A stretch of DNA of 25,578 bases from a virus, in IMG/VR virus record IMGVR_UViG_3300013104_000071, positions 1-25,578 of that record. The stretch is one strand, 5' to 3'. This document shows, piece by piece, positions 13,016 through 21,060 of this stretch. The position numbers were made by a program, and so were the translations under genes. How positions within the stretch are numbered: the first letter of the stretch is position 1; every line of letters starts with the position of its first letter. A model generated the notes under the pieces. The model saw only the letters and a program-made list of their open reading frames with translations, searched no databases and was not told where the DNA came from.

Positions 13016-13231
13016 GTGAACCAGCTACTACTCGACTTCGAACACCACACCCAGCTCGGCCCGACGTTCGCGTCTGAGCTGCTCGGCTTGGCGTATTCGA
13101 CGTATGCGCAAGTTCGGAGCGGGGCCAGGCCCATGCAAACCTACACGCGCCGTCACCTGCAGGCACTCCACATGCTCAGCAGGCCCGACCTGGAAAAACT
13201 CATAAAGGAACATGTCCGTGGCCGCAATTAA
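13016..13231 (+). CDS. Small helix-turn-helix protein, 71 aa
   Basis: The start is taken at GTG 13016, which has AGGG (13005-13008) with a 7-nt spacer. An upstream ATG at 12929 would begin inside the terminator hairpin and the promoter. Residues about 15-50 (FASELLGLAYSTYAQVRSGA, then a basic RPMQTYTRRHLQAL) fit an XRE-like helix-turn-helix with a basic recognition region. It may be a transcription regulator, perhaps autoregulating through the dyad at 12981-13001, or a small DNA-binding partner of packaging, as it overlaps the small terminase gene by about 20 bp. It is the first gene of the late block. I am fairly sure of the gene and less sure of the role. Confidence 0.7.
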   Translation: MNQLLLDFEHHTQLGPTFASELLGLAYSTYAQVRSGARPMQTYTRRHLQALHMLSRPDLEKLIKEHVRGRN

Positions 13232-13796
13232 GCACATCGACAGCAAGGTGATGGACGAGGAGACGAAGGGTCTTCTGTTCGAGGGCGCGAGCATCTCGCA
13301 GCTCGGCAAGCTGTTCGGCATGGACAACCGCACCGTGCAGTCGAAGATCACCGGCATCGAGCCTTGCGGGCGCCGTGCCGGCCACCCGATCTATGCTGTG
13401 AAGGATGCCGCGCCGTTCCTCGTTGAGACGCAACTCGACGTGGACGACATCGAGCAGGTCATCACCTACGTTCGCAAACTCAACCACACCAACTTGCCGA
13501 AGATGCTGACCAAAGAGTTTTGGGCGGCCATGACGGCGAAGCAGAAATTCGAGGAAAATGCCGGGGATCTGTGGCGCACCGACAAGGTGTCGGAGGTCTT
13601 CGCCGATCTGGTGAAGGCGATCCGCATCCCCCTGGTACTGGCCCACGACACCATCGCCAACGAGATGGAATTGAGCGATGGCCAGCGCCGAGCATTGACC
13701 CACATCATCGACGGACTACTCGAGGAACTATCAGATGCCGTTGCTAAGCAATTCGGCCCGGGAACGGCTGCTCAACTCGGGGAAAGTGAGCTTTAG
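13212..13796 (+). CDS. Small terminase subunit, DUF1441-like, 194 aa
   Basis: This is the DNA recognition subunit of the packaging motor. The N-terminal region (about residues 27-60: GASISQLGKLFGMDNRTVQS) is a winged helix-turn-helix like that of lambda Nu1/DUF1441 proteins. The rest is helical and would form the oligomerisation and large-subunit binding part. The ATG at 13212 is only 2 nt from the AGGA of its ribosome binding site (13206-13209). An in-frame GTG at 13218 has an 8-nt spacer and may be the true start, removing two residues. It lies directly upstream of the large subunit and overlaps it by 62 bp. It occupies the Nu1 position in a lambda-ordered cluster. Confidence 0.85.
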   Translation: MSVAAIKHIDSKVMDEETKGLLFEGASISQLGKLFGMDNRTVQSKITGIEPCGRRAGHPIYAVKDAAPFLVETQLDVDDIEQVITYVRKLNHTNLPKMLTKEFWAAMTAKQKFEENAGDLWRTDKVSEVFADLVKAIRIPLVLAHDTIANEMELSDGQRRALTHIIDGLLEELSDAVAKQFGPGTAAQLGESEL

Positions 13797-15876
13797 CAGC
13801 CTCAATCAAATCGCCCTGGGCGTGGGCCAGATGTTCAACCCGCCCGAGCGCCTGACGGTGGCCGAGTGCGCCGCCAAGTACCGCAAGTTGAACAACCTTG
13901 GCTCGTACACCGGCCCGTGGCTCAACGAGAAGGTCGCGTACATGGTCGAGCCGATGGACACGCTCGATTCGCGGTTCTTTGACGCGGTGATTTTCGTAGG
14001 GCCGGCCCAGTCCGGAAAGACCGACGCCCTGATCCTCAACTGGACGCTGTACAGCGTGAAGTCCAGCCCGATGGACCTGACGATCTACAACCCGACGACC
14101 GCCGCTGCTCGCGACTTCTCGATGCGCCGGATCGACCGTCTGAGCCGCACCAGCAGCGTGATGAAAGACCTGCTGGTGAAACGCCGGGACGCCGACAACA
14201 AGTTCGACAAGCACTTCACCAACGGCATGATGTTGAGCCTGAGCTGGCCGTCGGTTACGGAGATGGCGGGCAAGCCGATTCCTCGCGTGGCGCTGACCGA
14301 CTTCGACCGGATGGATGACGACATCGAGGGCGACGGCAACCCGTTCGACCTGGCGGCGAAACGCACCACCACGTTCGGCAGCTTTGCGATGGCCCTGGCC
14401 GAAAGCTCGCCGTCGAAGCCGGTACTCGATCCGCGCTACATCACGAAGGGTCACGAGGCGCCACCGGCCGAGGGCATTCTCGCGCTGTACAACCGCGGTG
14501 ACCGGCGCCGCTGGTACTGGCCTTGCTTGCATTGCGGTCACTACTTCGAGGGTCGCTTCTCGATGCTGCGCTACGACACGTTCAACAAGGAGACGGGCGA
14601 GATCTTCGACCCGGTGAGCGCCTCGGAAACCGTGCGCCTCGAGTGCCCGAGCTGCAAGGCGATGATCCACCCGGATGAGCGCCACGAGATGCAGCAGTGG
14701 GGCATGTGGGTGAAGGACGGCGAGGCGGTGAACAAGAAGGGTCAGCGCTACGGTGTCGGCCGGCGCACGAAGACCGCGAGCTTCTGGCTCAACGGCATGG
14801 CCGCATCGTTCACGAACTGGGCGGGCCTGGTCCGGACCTTCATCACCGCCGAAGAGGAGTACGCCAGCACCAACAGCGAGGAGGCGCTGAAGAAATTCTA
14901 CAACACCGACCTTGGCGAGCCGTACCTGCCGAAAGCCATCGGTGAAGACCGCCTTCCCGAGCATCTGGCCGCGCGCGCTGAAATGCTCGAGGAGAAACAG
15001 GTTCCGCTCGGCACCAGGTTCCTCGTGGCCAACATCGACGTCCAGAAGAACATGTTCGTCGTGCAGGTTCACGGCATCGCGCCGGGCCGCCCGTTCGATA
15101 TGGTGCTGATCGATCGCTTCCAGATCCGCCTGTCCAAACGCCTGCACCCGGATAGCGGCGAAACATTGTGGGTCAAGCCGGCCACCTACCTCGAGGACTG
15201 GGATCTACTGCTCGAGGAAGTGATGGAACGCACTTATGAACTGGGCGACGGCAGCAAACGCCGCATGGCCATCAAAATGACGACCTGTGACTCGGGCGGC
15301 TACTCGAAGGAAAAAGGCCAGTCGGTGACGGCCATGGCCTACGACTTCTACCGCAAGGTGCGCAAGCTCGGCATCCAGGGTCGCTTCCAGCTCGTCAAGG
15401 GCGACAGCAAACCGGGCGTACCGCGAGCCCGCATCACGCACCCGGATGCCCAGCAGCGCGACAAGAACGCCACGGCTCGAGGCGACGTGCCCGTATTGAT
15501 GCTGAATTCCAACACCCTAAAGGATATGCTGCACGCACGTTTGGATTCGCTGGAACCGGGCAAGGGCATGTACCGCATCCCGAACTGGCTGCCAGACTGG
15601 TGGTATCAGGAGATGTGCGCCGAGACCCGAACGCCGAAAGGCTGGGAAAAACGGCAGCACGCCAACAACGAAGCGTGGGACTTGTCTTATTATTGCATCG
15701 GGGTTTGCGTGTCGCCGCTCTTGCTGGTCGAGAAAATGGACTGGGCCAACGCACCGAAATGGGCAACGGAATGGGATCAAAACATTCTCGTCAGCCAGCC
15801 GAACCAGCCGAAGCGGTTTGCTCAACCGACGAAGGCTAAACACGATTTTTCCAAACTTGCCGAGGCTATGGGATGA
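13735..15876 (+). CDS. Large terminase subunit, lambda gpA family, 713 aa
   Basis: This is the ATPase and endonuclease that packages phage DNA into proheads and cuts it at the ends. The length suits the gpA family (lambda gpA is 641 aa). Walker A is VGPAQSGKT at 88-96. The Walker B region is RVALTDFDRMDDDIEGDG near 184-201, where an acidic TDFDRM replaces the more common DE pair. Two CxxC pairs (C264/C267 and C304/C307) suggest a zinc ribbon. The C-terminal nuclease shows acidic motifs in ANIDVQKN (near 430), TTCDSGGYS (near 515) and EAWDLSYYC near the end. GAGG (13722-13725) precedes the ATG by 9 nt. A gpA-type terminase implies cohesive (cos) ends, so a cos site should exist, but I could not identify it by eye. 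Confidence 0.93.
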   Translation: MPLLSNSARERLLNSGKVSFSSLNQIALGVGQMFNPPERLTVAECAAKYRKLNNLGSYTGPWLNEKVAYMVEPMDTLDSRFFDAVIFVGPAQSGKTDALILNWTLYSVKSSPMDLTIYNPTTAAARDFSMRRIDRLSRTSSVMKDLLVKRRDADNKFDKHFTNGMMLSLSWPSVTEMAGKPIPRVALTDFDRMDDDIEGDGNPFDLAAKRTTTFGSFAMALAESSPSKPVLDPRYITKGHEAPPAEGILALYNRGDRRRWYWPCLHCGHYFEGRFSMLRYDTFNKETGEIFDPVSASETVRLECPSCKAMIHPDERHEMQQWGMWVKDGEAVNKKGQRYGVGRRTKTASFWLNGMAASFTNWAGLVRTFITAEEEYASTNSEEALKKFYNTDLGEPYLPKAIGEDRLPEHLAARAEMLEEKQVPLGTRFLVANIDVQKNMFVVQVHGIAPGRPFDMVLIDRFQIRLSKRLHPDSGETLWVKPATYLEDWDLLLEEVMERTYELGDGSKRRMAIKMTTCDSGGYSKEKGQSVTAMAYDFYRKVRKLGIQGRFQLVKGDSKPGVPRARITHPDAQQRDKNATARGDVPVLMLNSNTLKDMLHARLDSLEPGKGMYRIPNWLPDWWYQEMCAETRTPKGWEKRQHANNEAWDLSYYCIGVCVSPLLLVEKMDWANAPKWATEWDQNILVSQPNQPKRFAQPTKAKHDFSKLAEAMG

Positions 15877-16100
15877 ACTGCAGCGGATATACCACCGAGA
15901 TGCTCGCCGAACTACGGGGCGATTACAAAGACCTGATCTCAGGCAACAAGGCCCGGGTCATCGTTGACCAGAACGGCGAGCGCGTCGAGTTCACCGCGGC
16001 GAACGCCCAGCGGCTCTACGCATTGATTCAGGAGGTGGCCGCGTGCCTATCGCCTGGTACCGCACCGCGTGCTAACCGGCCAATGGGGTTCTATTTCTAA
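15873..16100 (+). CDS. Head-tail joining protein, lambda gpW family, 75 aa
   Basis: This is a small head-completion protein that plugs the portal before tail attachment. The central KARVIVDQNGERVEFTAANA and the C-terminal RPMGFYF match the layout of lambda gpW (68 aa, with VEFTAT and a GPAGFYV end). The start overlaps the terminase stop as ATGA and the stop overlaps the portal start as TAATG. Position and length both agree with gpW between terminase and portal in lambda. Confidence 0.9.
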   Translation: MNCSGYTTEMLAELRGDYKDLISGNKARVIVDQNGERVEFTAANAQRLYALIQEVAACLSPGTAPRANRPMGFYF

Positions 16101-17758
16101 TGACGCGCACAGCCAAGAAATCGAAAGGCGACGTCACTGTCGCAGACGCCACCCCGGCCAGCCAGCAGGCGCTCGGCGGCGGCCTGGAAGGCGCCAGTCG
16201 GATCGACCGCGAGGTTGCATTGTGGAACCCGTCCTTCTCTTCGCCTGACCAGATCATCAACCCGGGCAAGGCTCTGGCGGATGCTCGCGGCCGGGACATC
16301 GTGCAGAACGACGGCTACGCGACGGGGGCCGTGGCGCTGCACCGTGACAACATCGTGGGCTCGCAGTACCGCCTCAACGCCAAGCCGAACGTCGTCGCGC
16401 TGGGCGTCACCGAGGAGTGGGCCGAAGAGTTCCAGGTCAACGTCGAGTCGCGCTTCAACACGATGGCCGACTCGCAAGATTGCTGGTTCGACGCCTCACG
16501 GAAAAACACCCTGACCGGCCTGGTCCGGCTCGCGGTCGGCGGCTTCCTGATGTCGGGCGAAGTGCTGGCCACGGCCGAGTGGATCAAGGAGTACCGGCGC
16601 CCCTTCAGCACCGCGATTCAGATGATCTCGCCGACCCGCCTGAGCAACCCGGACGACATGCCGGACGATCAGCGCCTTCGCCGTGGCATGGCCCTCGACT
16701 TCCGTGGTCGCTGCACCTCGTACTGGATCCGCAACGGCTACTCGGATGACCCTTATGGGCTGACCTACCGCTGGACGAACGTCCCGGCCGAAAAGCCGTG
16801 GGGCCGCAAGCTGGTGTGCCACATCGTCGAGCAGTTGATGCCCGAGCAGAGTCGCGGCATCGCCGACATGGTCGCCGTCCTCAAGCAAATGAAGATGACG
16901 AAAAAGTTCCAAGAGATCACGCTGCAGCAGGCCGTCGTCGCCGCGACCTACGCCGCCGCAATCGAATCGGAACTGCCACCGGGCCAGGTCTTCGAGCAGA
17001 TGGGCGGGGGTGGTGTGGACCCGAACGCGCTGGGTGAGTACATCGGCAACTACATGTCGATGATGGGTGAGTACCTGGCCGCCTCGAAGAACATCGCCAT
17101 CGACGGCGTGAAGATGCCGCACCTGTTCCCGGGCACGAAGCTCAACATCAAGTCGCTGGGTGCACCAGGTGGCGTTGGCGACGGCTTCGAGCGCTCGCTG
17201 TTGCGTCACACGGCTTCGGCGCTGGGCCTGTCCTACGAACAGTTCTCCCGGGACTACAGCAACACGAACTACAGCTCGGCCCGCGCCTCGATGGGCGAGA
17301 CCTGGAAGTTCATGGCCTCGCGCAAAAAGATGGTGGCCGACCGGGTGGCATCGTTCATCTATCAACTGTGGCTCGAGGAAGAGTGGAACGCCGGCCGCAT
17401 CCCGATGCCCGAGGGCAAAACGAAGGCATGGTTCTACGAGCCTGGCGTCAAGGACGCACTGTCGGCAGCAACGTGGATCGGTGCCAGCCGTGGCCAGATC
17501 GACGAGCTGAAAGAGACTCAAGCTGCTATTCTGCGCATCAATTCGGGCCTGTCCACCTACGAGAAAGAGATCGCGCGTCTTGGCGAGGACTTCCGCGAAG
17601 TGTTCGAGCAGCGTGCCCGCGAGATGAAAATGGCGGGCCGCCTCGGTCTCGATTTCACGATGCAGGCTGAGAAGACAACGAGCGGGGCCAGCACTCAGGG
17701 TACGCTCAAGGAAAACGGCGGTCGCGACAACGCCGATAACCCCGACGAGGAATTGTAA
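16100..17758 (+). CDS. Portal protein, lambda gpB family, 552 aa
   Basis: This protein forms the dodecameric ring at the unique capsid vertex through which DNA enters. The length is close to lambda gpB (533 aa). Recognisable family stretches are NDGYATGAVALHRDNIVGSQ near residues 70-93, a long helical middle, and the DYSNTNYSSARASMGETWKF segment near 388-407, typical of this portal family. The N-terminal 30 residues are basic and probably flexible. The C-terminus is polar and acidic (NADNPDEEL) and may be trimmed, as in lambda. TAATG overlaps on both sides couple it to gpW and the protease. Confidence 0.93.
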   Translation: MTRTAKKSKGDVTVADATPASQQALGGGLEGASRIDREVALWNPSFSSPDQIINPGKALADARGRDIVQNDGYATGAVALHRDNIVGSQYRLNAKPNVVALGVTEEWAEEFQVNVESRFNTMADSQDCWFDASRKNTLTGLVRLAVGGFLMSGEVLATAEWIKEYRRPFSTAIQMISPTRLSNPDDMPDDQRLRRGMALDFRGRCTSYWIRNGYSDDPYGLTYRWTNVPAEKPWGRKLVCHIVEQLMPEQSRGIADMVAVLKQMKMTKKFQEITLQQAVVAATYAAAIESELPPGQVFEQMGGGGVDPNALGEYIGNYMSMMGEYLAASKNIAIDGVKMPHLFPGTKLNIKSLGAPGGVGDGFERSLLRHTASALGLSYEQFSRDYSNTNYSSARASMGETWKFMASRKKMVADRVASFIYQLWLEEEWNAGRIPMPEGKTKAWFYEPGVKDALSAATWIGASRGQIDELKETQAAILRINSGLSTYEKEIARLGEDFREVFEQRAREMKMAGRLGLDFTMQAEKTTSGASTQGTLKENGGRDNADNPDEEL

Positions 17759-19116
17759 TGCCGACACCACTGGCTCTCGCCCGACAGATCGCCCACCGTA
17801 CCAACCTCAACCCGGTGATGATCGCGCCGCAAGCCGACTTCGCCGCGGATCTTATCCAGCTCTCGCAGACCAACACGGCCGACGAGAATGCGCGCGTCAT
17901 CGAGAGCCGTGCCGATCTGGTCGCCATGTACGGGATCGACGGCTACGCCGAGAAGCCGTTCGCCTTCGCCAACGGCATCGCGGTCATCCCGGTTCACGGC
18001 AGCCTGATCAACCGCTTCACTCGTAGCTGGGGATTCGTCACCGGCTACAACTTCATTCAAAACCAGCTCCGCGCGGCCCTCGATGACGACGACGTGAAGG
18101 GCATCATCTTCGACTGCAACAGCCCGGGTGGCGAGGTCAACGGCCTGTTCGAAACAGCCGATGAGATCTACCTGTCACGCGGGCAGAAGCCGATGATCGC
18201 GATGATCGACACGGCCTCGTACTCGGCGTGCTACGCCATCGCCAGCTCGTGCGATCGCATGATCCTCACACCGAGCGGCGGGGTCGGTTCCATCGGCGCC
18301 ATGTGTATGCACGTCAGCTACGAGTCGATGCTCGAAGAGGCCGGCATCAAGGTCACGCCGATCTACTCGGGCACGCACAAGGTCGATGGCACCCCGTACA
18401 AGGATTTGCCCGAGTCGGTACGTGCCGAGATCCAAGTGGCGGTGGACGCTTCTCGCGCCACGTTCGTTTCGCTCGTTGCGCGTAACCGGGGGATGGAAGA
18501 AAAGGTTATATTTGACACCGAGGCGGCCTGCTACCGGGCAACCGAGGCGCTGGCCATGGGTCTTGTTGATGATGTAATGACCCCGTCGCAAGCTGCAATC
18601 CGTTTACTTAACGAGCTGAATGGCTCACCCGAAACTGAGGATGACGACATGACTCCAGAACAAATCGCTGCTGCCGCTCAGGCCGCTACTCTCGCTGCCG
18701 CTGCGCCTGCTGCCGCTGCGCCTGCTGCCGCTGCGCCTGCTGCCCCGGCTGTAGCTGCCGCCGCTGCAACCGATGCTGCTGCGCTGCAACAAGCCGAACG
18801 CACTCGCTGCCAGGGCATCATGAATTGCGAGCAGGCCAAGGGCAAAGAAACCCTGGCCAACCACATCGCGTTCAACACCAACATGTCGATCGAAGAGGCT
18901 CAACAAATGTTGGCCGCTGCGCCGGCTGCGACGGTTGCCGCTGCACCTGCTGTTGCCGCACCTGCTGCATCTGCCGATGACCCGTTCCGTGAAGCCATGA
19001 ACAACGGTCAGCAGCCTAACGTCGGTGCTGATGGTCAGCCGGTCAAAGCTGATGCTGATGCCGCCAACGACCTGCTCGGTGCCTTCGCCTTGGCGACTGG
19101 CGTAAAGCTGGGTTAA
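17758..19116 (+). CDS. Head maturation protease, S49/SppA-like (lambda gpC family), 452 aa
   Basis: This is a capsid serine protease that processes scaffold and portal during head maturation. The SppA-type fold spans about residues 70-280. The substrate/oxyanion region is CNSPGGEVNG (about 120-129), the nucleophile is Ser156 in DTASYSACY, and the catalytic Lys is Lys208 in YSGTHKVDG. The 52-residue Ser-Lys spacing equals that reported for lambda gpC (S166/K218). Residues about 298-452 are an alanine/proline-rich and glutamine-rich scaffold-like extension, including three exact AAAAP repeats, and an internal start at Met298 would make this part separately. The start overlaps the portal stop (TAATG). 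It is fused as in lambda C/Nu3. Confidence 0.92.
   Translation: MPTPLALARQIAHRTNLNPVMIAPQADFAADLIQLSQTNTADENARVIESRADLVAMYGIDGYAEKPFAFANGIAVIPVHGSLINRFTRSWGFVTGYNFIQNQLRAALDDDDVKGIIFDCNSPGGEVNGLFETADEIYLSRGQKPMIAMIDTASYSACYAIASSCDRMILTPSGGVGSIGAMCMHVSYESMLEEAGIKVTPIYSGTHKVDGTPYKDLPESVRAEIQVAVDASRATFVSLVARNRGMEEKVIFDTEAACYRATEALAMGLVDDVMTPSQAAIRLLNELNGSPETEDDDMTPEQIAAAAQAATLAAAAPAAAAPAAAAPAAPAVAAAAATDAAALQQAERTRCQGIMNCEQAKGKETLANHIAFNTNMSIEEAQQMLAAAPAATVAAAPAVAAPAASADDPFREAMNNGQQPNVGADGQPVKADADAANDLLGAFALATGVKLG
18649..19116 (+). CDS. Nested in-frame scaffold protein (Nu3-like), 155 aa
   Basis: An ATG at 18649, in the same frame as the protease gene, is preceded by GAGG (18637-18640) with an 8-nt spacer, a good internal ribosome binding site. 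Translation from it gives the C-terminal 155 residues: an Ala/Pro-rich repeat segment, a helical middle (AALQQAERTRCQGIMNCEQA) and a polar C-terminus (DADAANDLLGAFALATGV). In lambda the scaffold Nu3 is made exactly this way from the 3' part of gene C, and assembles the prohead before being removed by the protease. The evidence here is the ribosome binding site, the frame and the family precedent. It has not been shown experimentally for this phage. Confidence 0.75.
   Translation: MTPEQIAAAAQAATLAAAAPAAAAPAAAAPAAPAVAAAAATDAAALQQAERTRCQGIMNCEQAKGKETLANHIAFNTNMSIEEAQQMLAAAPAATVAAAPAVAAPAASADDPFREAMNNGQQPNVGADGQPVKADADAANDLLGAFALATGVKLG
18694..18738 (+). repeat. Three 15-bp coding repeats (AAAAP units)
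   Basis: Three identical units of GCTGCCGCTGCGCCT lie in tandem (18694-18708, 18709-18723, 18724-18738) within the scaffold segment and add flexible Ala/Pro linker. The copy number could vary by slippage between relatives. Confidence 0.85.
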
Positions 19117-19167
19117 TCATTAAGCTGCACACCTGACAGCAGCTATCTTCCTCGAGGGAAATACAAC

Positions 19168-19524
19168 ATGAACGACATCGCAGGCGGCCGTACCGTCCTC
19201 GGCACCTTCACCCCGGTTCAACTGTTCGCTGGTGAAGCTCCAATCATCACCAACGACTACGAGCTGACTACCAACGTCACCAAATATCAGGTCTGCCGGC
19301 TTGATGCTGCAGGCAAGCAAGTCGCGGTTGATGCCGTCGGCGCTGTCGGCTTCGTGATCGCCAGCCAAGCCGGTGTCATCGGTGACCGCATCGCGTTCTA
19401 CGAGGGTGGTTTCTTCAACCACGAAGCGTTGACCGGCTGGCCGGCTGCTGCCGATACCTTCGAAGAACGTCGTGCCCTGGTCGGCCCGAACGGTTCCCTG
19501 AAAATCGGCCGTCTGGTCAACTAA
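19168..19524 (+). CDS. Head decoration protein, lambda gpD family, 118 aa
   Basis: This is a small capsid-stabilising protein that binds the expanded head at three-fold positions. The family features are an N-terminal flexible arm, then TPVQLFAGEAPIITNDYELT and a beta-rich core with VGFVIASQAG and DRIAFYEGGFFN. The length is close to lambda gpD (110 aa). The start follows GAGGGA (19154-19159) and lies 51 bp after the protease stop. It sits between protease/scaffold and major capsid, the lambda position. Confidence 0.9.
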   Translation: MNDIAGGRTVLGTFTPVQLFAGEAPIITNDYELTTNVTKYQVCRLDAAGKQVAVDAVGAVGFVIASQAGVIGDRIAFYEGGFFNHEALTGWPAAADTFEERRALVGPNGSLKIGRLVN

Positions 19525-19583
19525 GAAACCCTTTTGCAGCACGGCGATTGCGTCGTGCCCAAACCCATTACGGAGATACAAAC

Positions 19584-20633
19584 ATGGGGCCGTTTGACCT
19601 GATTACCCTTCTCGGCGTGCTGAAAGTCACCAAGACCCTGCCGTCTTTCTGGCTGCAGTTCTTCCCTGACGAGATGACCTTCAACACCGAATCCATCGCG
19701 ATGGACGAGATCAGCGAAGACTACCGCCGCATGGCGCCGTTCGTTGCTCCCAACGTCCAGGGCCGTGTGCAAAAGCAACGCGGTTTCCAGACCGTGTCCT
19801 ACCGCCCGGCTTACGTGAAGCCGAAGGACATCGTCGATCCGAACAACAACTTCTTCAGCCGTACCCCGGGTGAGTCGTTGACCACCGGCACCCTGACCCC
19901 GGAACAGCGCTACAAGGCGACCGTGGCCAAGCTGCTGATCGAGCAACGCATCAAGATCGACAATCGCCTCGAGTGGATGGCGGCCAAGGCCATTCAAGAC
20001 GGTTCGATCACTTGCGACGGCGTGGATTACCCGACGGTAACCATCAACTTCAACCGTGACGCGAGCCTGACCCGCGTTCTGACCGGCACCGCGAAGTGGA
20101 ACAGCACTGCTGCCAACCCACTGGCGGACATCAAGTCGGCTAACCGTGCTTCCAACGACCTGTGCGGTGCGACCAACCACGAAATGATCTTCGGCACCGA
20201 CGCCTTCGATTCGTTCGTGGCGTGGATCCTGGCCAACGACCTGAAGCTGATCGACACCAACTATCGCGGCTCGGGCACCAACCTCGCGTTGATCACCAAC
20301 GGCTTCGACGGTCTGGAATACGCCGGTCGTGTGCAGGGTCTGGCTGGTGGTGCTGGTTTCGACTGCTGGATCTACTCGGCCAAGGTCACGCTGGAAGACG
20401 GCACCCAGGAAGCGCTGCTGGCGCCGAACAAGGTGCTGGGTGTGTCCCGCATGGTCAACGGCGTGCAAGCGTTCGGTGCCATCAAGGACAAGAAAGCCGG
20501 CCTGGCCGCGCTGCGCTACTTCCCGAAAATGTGGGAAGTGGAAGACCCGAGCGTTGAATACATCATGACCCAGTCGGCGCCGCTGCTGGTTCCTCGTGTG
20601 ACCAACGCCACCTGGTCGCTGACCGTTCAGTAA
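19584..20633 (+). CDS. Major capsid protein, lambda gpE family, 349 aa
   Basis: This is the HK97-fold shell protein of the head. The ATG at 19584 follows CGGAGA (19571-19576). An upstream GTG frame start at 19548 would add 12 residues from the intergenic region and lacks a ribosome binding site. The length matches lambda gpE (341 aa). Family-like stretches are MAPFVAPNVQGRVQKQRGFQ (about residues 45-64), AYVKPKDIVDP (about 72-82) and RMVNGVQAFGAIKDKKAGLA near the C-terminus, with a final RVTNATWSLTVQ. The gene shows the strongest preferred-codon use around it, as expected for the most abundant protein. A GC-rich hairpin follows. Confidence 0.93.
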   Translation: MGPFDLITLLGVLKVTKTLPSFWLQFFPDEMTFNTESIAMDEISEDYRRMAPFVAPNVQGRVQKQRGFQTVSYRPAYVKPKDIVDPNNNFFSRTPGESLTTGTLTPEQRYKATVAKLLIEQRIKIDNRLEWMAAKAIQDGSITCDGVDYPTVTINFNRDASLTRVLTGTAKWNSTAANPLADIKSANRASNDLCGATNHEMIFGTDAFDSFVAWILANDLKLIDTNYRGSGTNLALITNGFDGLEYAGRVQGLAGGAGFDCWIYSAKVTLEDGTQEALLAPNKVLGVSRMVNGVQAFGAIKDKKAGLAALRYFPKMWEVEDPSVEYIMTQSAPLLVPRVTNATWSLTVQ

Positions 20634-20671
20634 GTCTGGTAAGCTGGCCGCCACGGTTGCCAGCTACCAAC

Positions 20672-20700
20672 CCCGCGCTTTCGGGCGCGGTTCCCTTTTC
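20672..20700 (+). terminator. Weak terminator-like hairpin after the capsid gene
   Basis: CCGCGC (20673-20678), loop TTTCGG and GCGCGG (20685-20690) are followed by TTCCCTTTTC, a broken T tract. It may partly terminate or stabilise the capsid mRNA, which would lower expression of the downstream tail genes. Confidence 0.5.
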
Positions 20701-20717
20701 CGTTAGGAGTCTCTGCA

Positions 20718-21059
20718 ATGCCAAAACGTATCGCTCTCGGTGCCATCGGTGTAACCCGCGACGGCAAAACCGTTTACCCGCCAATCGGCACCGCCACTGC
20801 TGGCGTACCGTTCGACTTCACCGCCGACGAACTGACCGAGATCACTGCTCTCGAGAAGGCGTCCGGCTCGGTACTCGTGCGCAAGATCATCAACGAAGCC
20901 TCGACCGGCGAAGAAGAGCCGACCGGCGAGAAAGCCCTGACCGACATGACCGTCAAAGAGCTGCAGGCTGAAGCCGCCAAGCGCGAAATCGACCTCGGCG
21001 CGGCCAAGACCAAAGCCGAAATCCTGGCAGTGATCGAAGCTGCAGGCGAAGAGCTGTAA
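20718..21059 (+). CDS. HeH/LEM-type domain protein in the FI position, 113 aa
   Basis: The N-terminal part (residues 1-55) has an extended, beta-like pattern (KRIALGAIGVTRDGKTVYPP, then VPFDFTADELTEITAL), similar to small head-associated proteins. The C-terminal 35 residues (MTVKELQAEAAKREIDLGAA, then KTKAEILAVIEAAGEEL) fit a helix-extended loop-helix (HeH/LEM, SAP-like) domain that usually binds DNA or protein. In lambda this slot between E and FII holds FI, a packaging-stimulating protein, so a role in prohead-terminase docking is plausible but inferred from position. The ribosome binding site is TTAGGAG (20703-20709), and the next gene starts 1 bp after its stop. Confidence 0.8.
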   Translation: MPKRIALGAIGVTRDGKTVYPPIGTATAGVPFDFTADELTEITALEKASGSVLVRKIINEASTGEEEPTGEKALTDMTVKELQAEAAKREIDLGAAKTKAEILAVIEAAGEEL

Positions 21060-21060
21060 G

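Noticed and set aside
13744-15147. 467-codon open frame on the minus strand across the terminase gene
   Set aside because: It is antisense to a clear gpA terminase, Arg/His/Val-rich with no domain, and an expected shadow of GC-rich codon bias.
16496-17770. 424-codon minus-strand frame across the portal gene
   Set aside because: It is antisense to a clear portal gene and has low-complexity composition and no ribosome binding site.
18694-18738. Short tandem repeats as a CRISPR-like array
   Set aside because: The units are contiguous, with no spacers, and encode an Ala/Pro linker in frame.
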